Assembly (NCBI RefSeq): GCF_028640845.1
Contig: NC_080540.1
Span: 284,896,524-284,960,523 of the forward strand
DNA: 64,000 nucleotides
Direction: 5' to 3'
Source of the DNA: Ahaetulla prasina
Lineage: Eukaryota > Chordata > Lepidosauria > Squamata > Colubridae
The translations under genes were made by a program, and so were the position numbers. The notes under the pieces were generated by a model. It was not told the DNA's origin, made no database searches, and worked only from the letters and a program-made list of their open reading frames with translations. How positions within the stretch are numbered: position 1 is the stretch's first letter; every line of letters begins with the position of its first letter. This document shows, in pieces, positions 63,087 through 64,000 of the stretch.

Positions 63087-63704
63087 TGTTGTGGTCCGCC
63101 AGCAGCCTGTGGAGCTGGCAGCGGAGTCAGATAGTGAGGAGGCTGGGAAGGACAATGGGTCAGTCCTGGAGTCAGGGGAAAGCCTAGACGAGGGCTCTGC
63201 ATCAGAGGCAGAGATGGGGCCAGGGCCATCTGGGAGCGATGCACGGACTCCAGAGCCTCCAGAGACAGACAGCAGAGAGGCAGGGGAACAGGAGGGGCCT
63301 GTTCTTAGAGCACGCGTGTGAAGAGCTGCCAGAAGGCAAGAGTAGTTGAAGCAAAAAGGACAACTCGGGAGTAAGGCCAGGAGATGATTGGCCCCTCCAA
63401 TAAGGCTTTAAAAAGTAGCAATGGCTCTTGGGTTCTTTGTAGGAAAGCAGTATAGCTACAATTGTTTCTTGTCGGTGTCTCTTGTTTCTGAACTTCATGG
63501 GGTTCTTGCCAAGAAAAGCCTTTGGCAGGGTGCCAAAGAAGAAAAAGGTTTGTGATAAGGCCAAAGAACTTTTTCTGAAGGACTTTGTTTTGGAATTAAT
63601 TTGGACTAAGCTAAGAATGAAGTAATTCTCAGCTGTTCTAATAAAATATGTTTGTTTAGGACTGATTGCGTCAGGTAATAACTACTTGGGCCTAGGTCAC
63701 AACA
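63087..63704 (+). mobile_element. Solo LTR family 2
   Basis: Starts TGTTGTGGTCCGCC and ends TAGGTCACAACA. CTTTAAAAAG near 63406 may be the TATA element; AATAAA is at 63641-63646. The flanks GTGTC and CTGTC match at 4 of 5. Homologous to 6128-6991. Confidence 0.75.
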
Positions 63705-63756
63705 CTGTCAGTCACAATACAAAGATATCAAATGTTTCAGGTAGTCAACGCTTGGC

Positions 63757-64000
63757 AGGAGATGAGGGTGGCTCATGTGTTAGGATGCTGAGTCAAAAGA
63801 CCATTGAGAGGTCAAGAGCTCAGCAGTTTGAAACCTGAGAGTAAGTATAGGATGGAATGAGCTCCTGTCAATTTGCCCTAGGTCCTGACCTCCTAGCAGT
63901 TCGAAAGCATACAAATGCAAGTAAATGTATGTACCATTTTGGTGGAAAATAACATCCCCTGGCAACAGTGATGTCACCAGCTACTCCTTTCAACTCAGAA
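63757..64000 (+). mobile_element. tRNA-derived SINE, runs off the window
   Basis: GTGGCTCATGTGTTAGGATG (A-box region) and CAGTTTGAAACC (B-box region) head, then CCTCCTAGCAGTTCGAAAGC, as in 35593-35940 read on its own strand. The 3' end is beyond position 64000. Confidence 0.78.

Noticed and set aside
6709..64000. A- and B-box sequences suggesting tRNA genes (e.g. 6960, 29450, 35930, 44580, 63770)
   Set aside because: Each belongs to a SINE body with repeated relatives and lacks a paired acceptor stem.
1..64000. CRISPR arrays, defence islands, phage or bacterial operons
   Set aside because: No regularly spaced direct repeats with unique spacers and no prokaryotic genes; all direct repeats are microsatellites, LTRs or transposon units.

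Overview
This window looks like non-coding, repeat-rich DNA from a squamate reptile, most likely a snake. The evidence is the repeat content: CR1-L3 ('Snake1'-type) LINE tails running into ATTCT/ATAGA pentanucleotide microsatellites, RTE-BovB LINEs with CAA tails, L2-tailed tRNA SINEs, CR1 LINEs, many small hAT and Tc1/mariner non-autonomous elements, and Ty3/gypsy LTR retrotransposons. The host DNA appears AT-rich by eye; the three gypsy elements are clearly more GC-rich. I see no bacterial-type operons, CRISPR arrays or genuine tRNA/rRNA genes.

Host gene content. The only host coding sequence I can support is a 54-nt exon on the + strand at 53779-53832, with a good 3' acceptor and a GTAAGT donor. 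Its 18 codons match the segment of the HECT E3 ubiquitin ligase NEDD4L between the last WW domain and the HECT domain. The window is therefore probably intronic sequence of NEDD4L, or of a duplicate, with very long flanking introns. Relative to the human protein as I remember it, the exon lacks four residues.

Layout. 1-1341: a CR1 3' end, then a Tc1-like deletion derivative holding a solo LTR. 1960-5270: foldback hAT MITEs, a 334-bp hAT MITE, a SINE, a CR1 fragment and an L3 tail. 5488-7360: a hAT element, a solo LTR split by a SINE, and a foldback. 7774-10700: a CR1-clade LINE and CR1 fragments. 10757-11778: a 1-kb hAT element. 12300-13002: an L2 end and a GAT/GAG/GAA tract. 13855-16878: a TA-flanked MITE, BovB, hAT copies and a CR1 split by a hAT. 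16914-19252: a hAT nested in a hAT, then several CR1 3' ends. 20009-21974: a CR1-clade LINE, then a stack of nested insertions. 22522-27551: a hAT element containing gypsy copy A. 28451-34625: LINE fragments, hAT and TA-flanked MITEs, CR1, an L3 tail and BovB. 35143-38300: hAT, SINEs, and a LINE inside a SINE. 38793-44088: BovB next to gypsy copy B. 44572-46625: a SINE split by a 1.8-kb L3 LINE with an almost complete reverse transcriptase. 46904-52747: LTRs, L2, hAT, and an L2 end with its trinucleotide tail. 53491-58081: L3 tail, the NEDD4L-like exon, SINE pieces, a solo LTR, a large inverted repeat and a second Tc1 derivative. 58311-62919: gypsy copy C. 63087-64000: a solo LTR and a SINE running off the edge.

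How the parts relate. Three complete copies (A, B, C) of one Ty3/gypsy family, about 4.5-4.6 kb each, have LTRs identical or nearly identical within each copy and perfect 5-bp target duplications, so they inserted recently. All three carry frameshifts in pol. Many of these are one-base deletions, at least some in homopolymers, and they are densest in copy B; this suggests consensus error in collapsed repeats at least as much as decay. Many older repeats serve as targets for younger ones, and target-site duplications read by eye let the order of insertion be worked out in about nine places.
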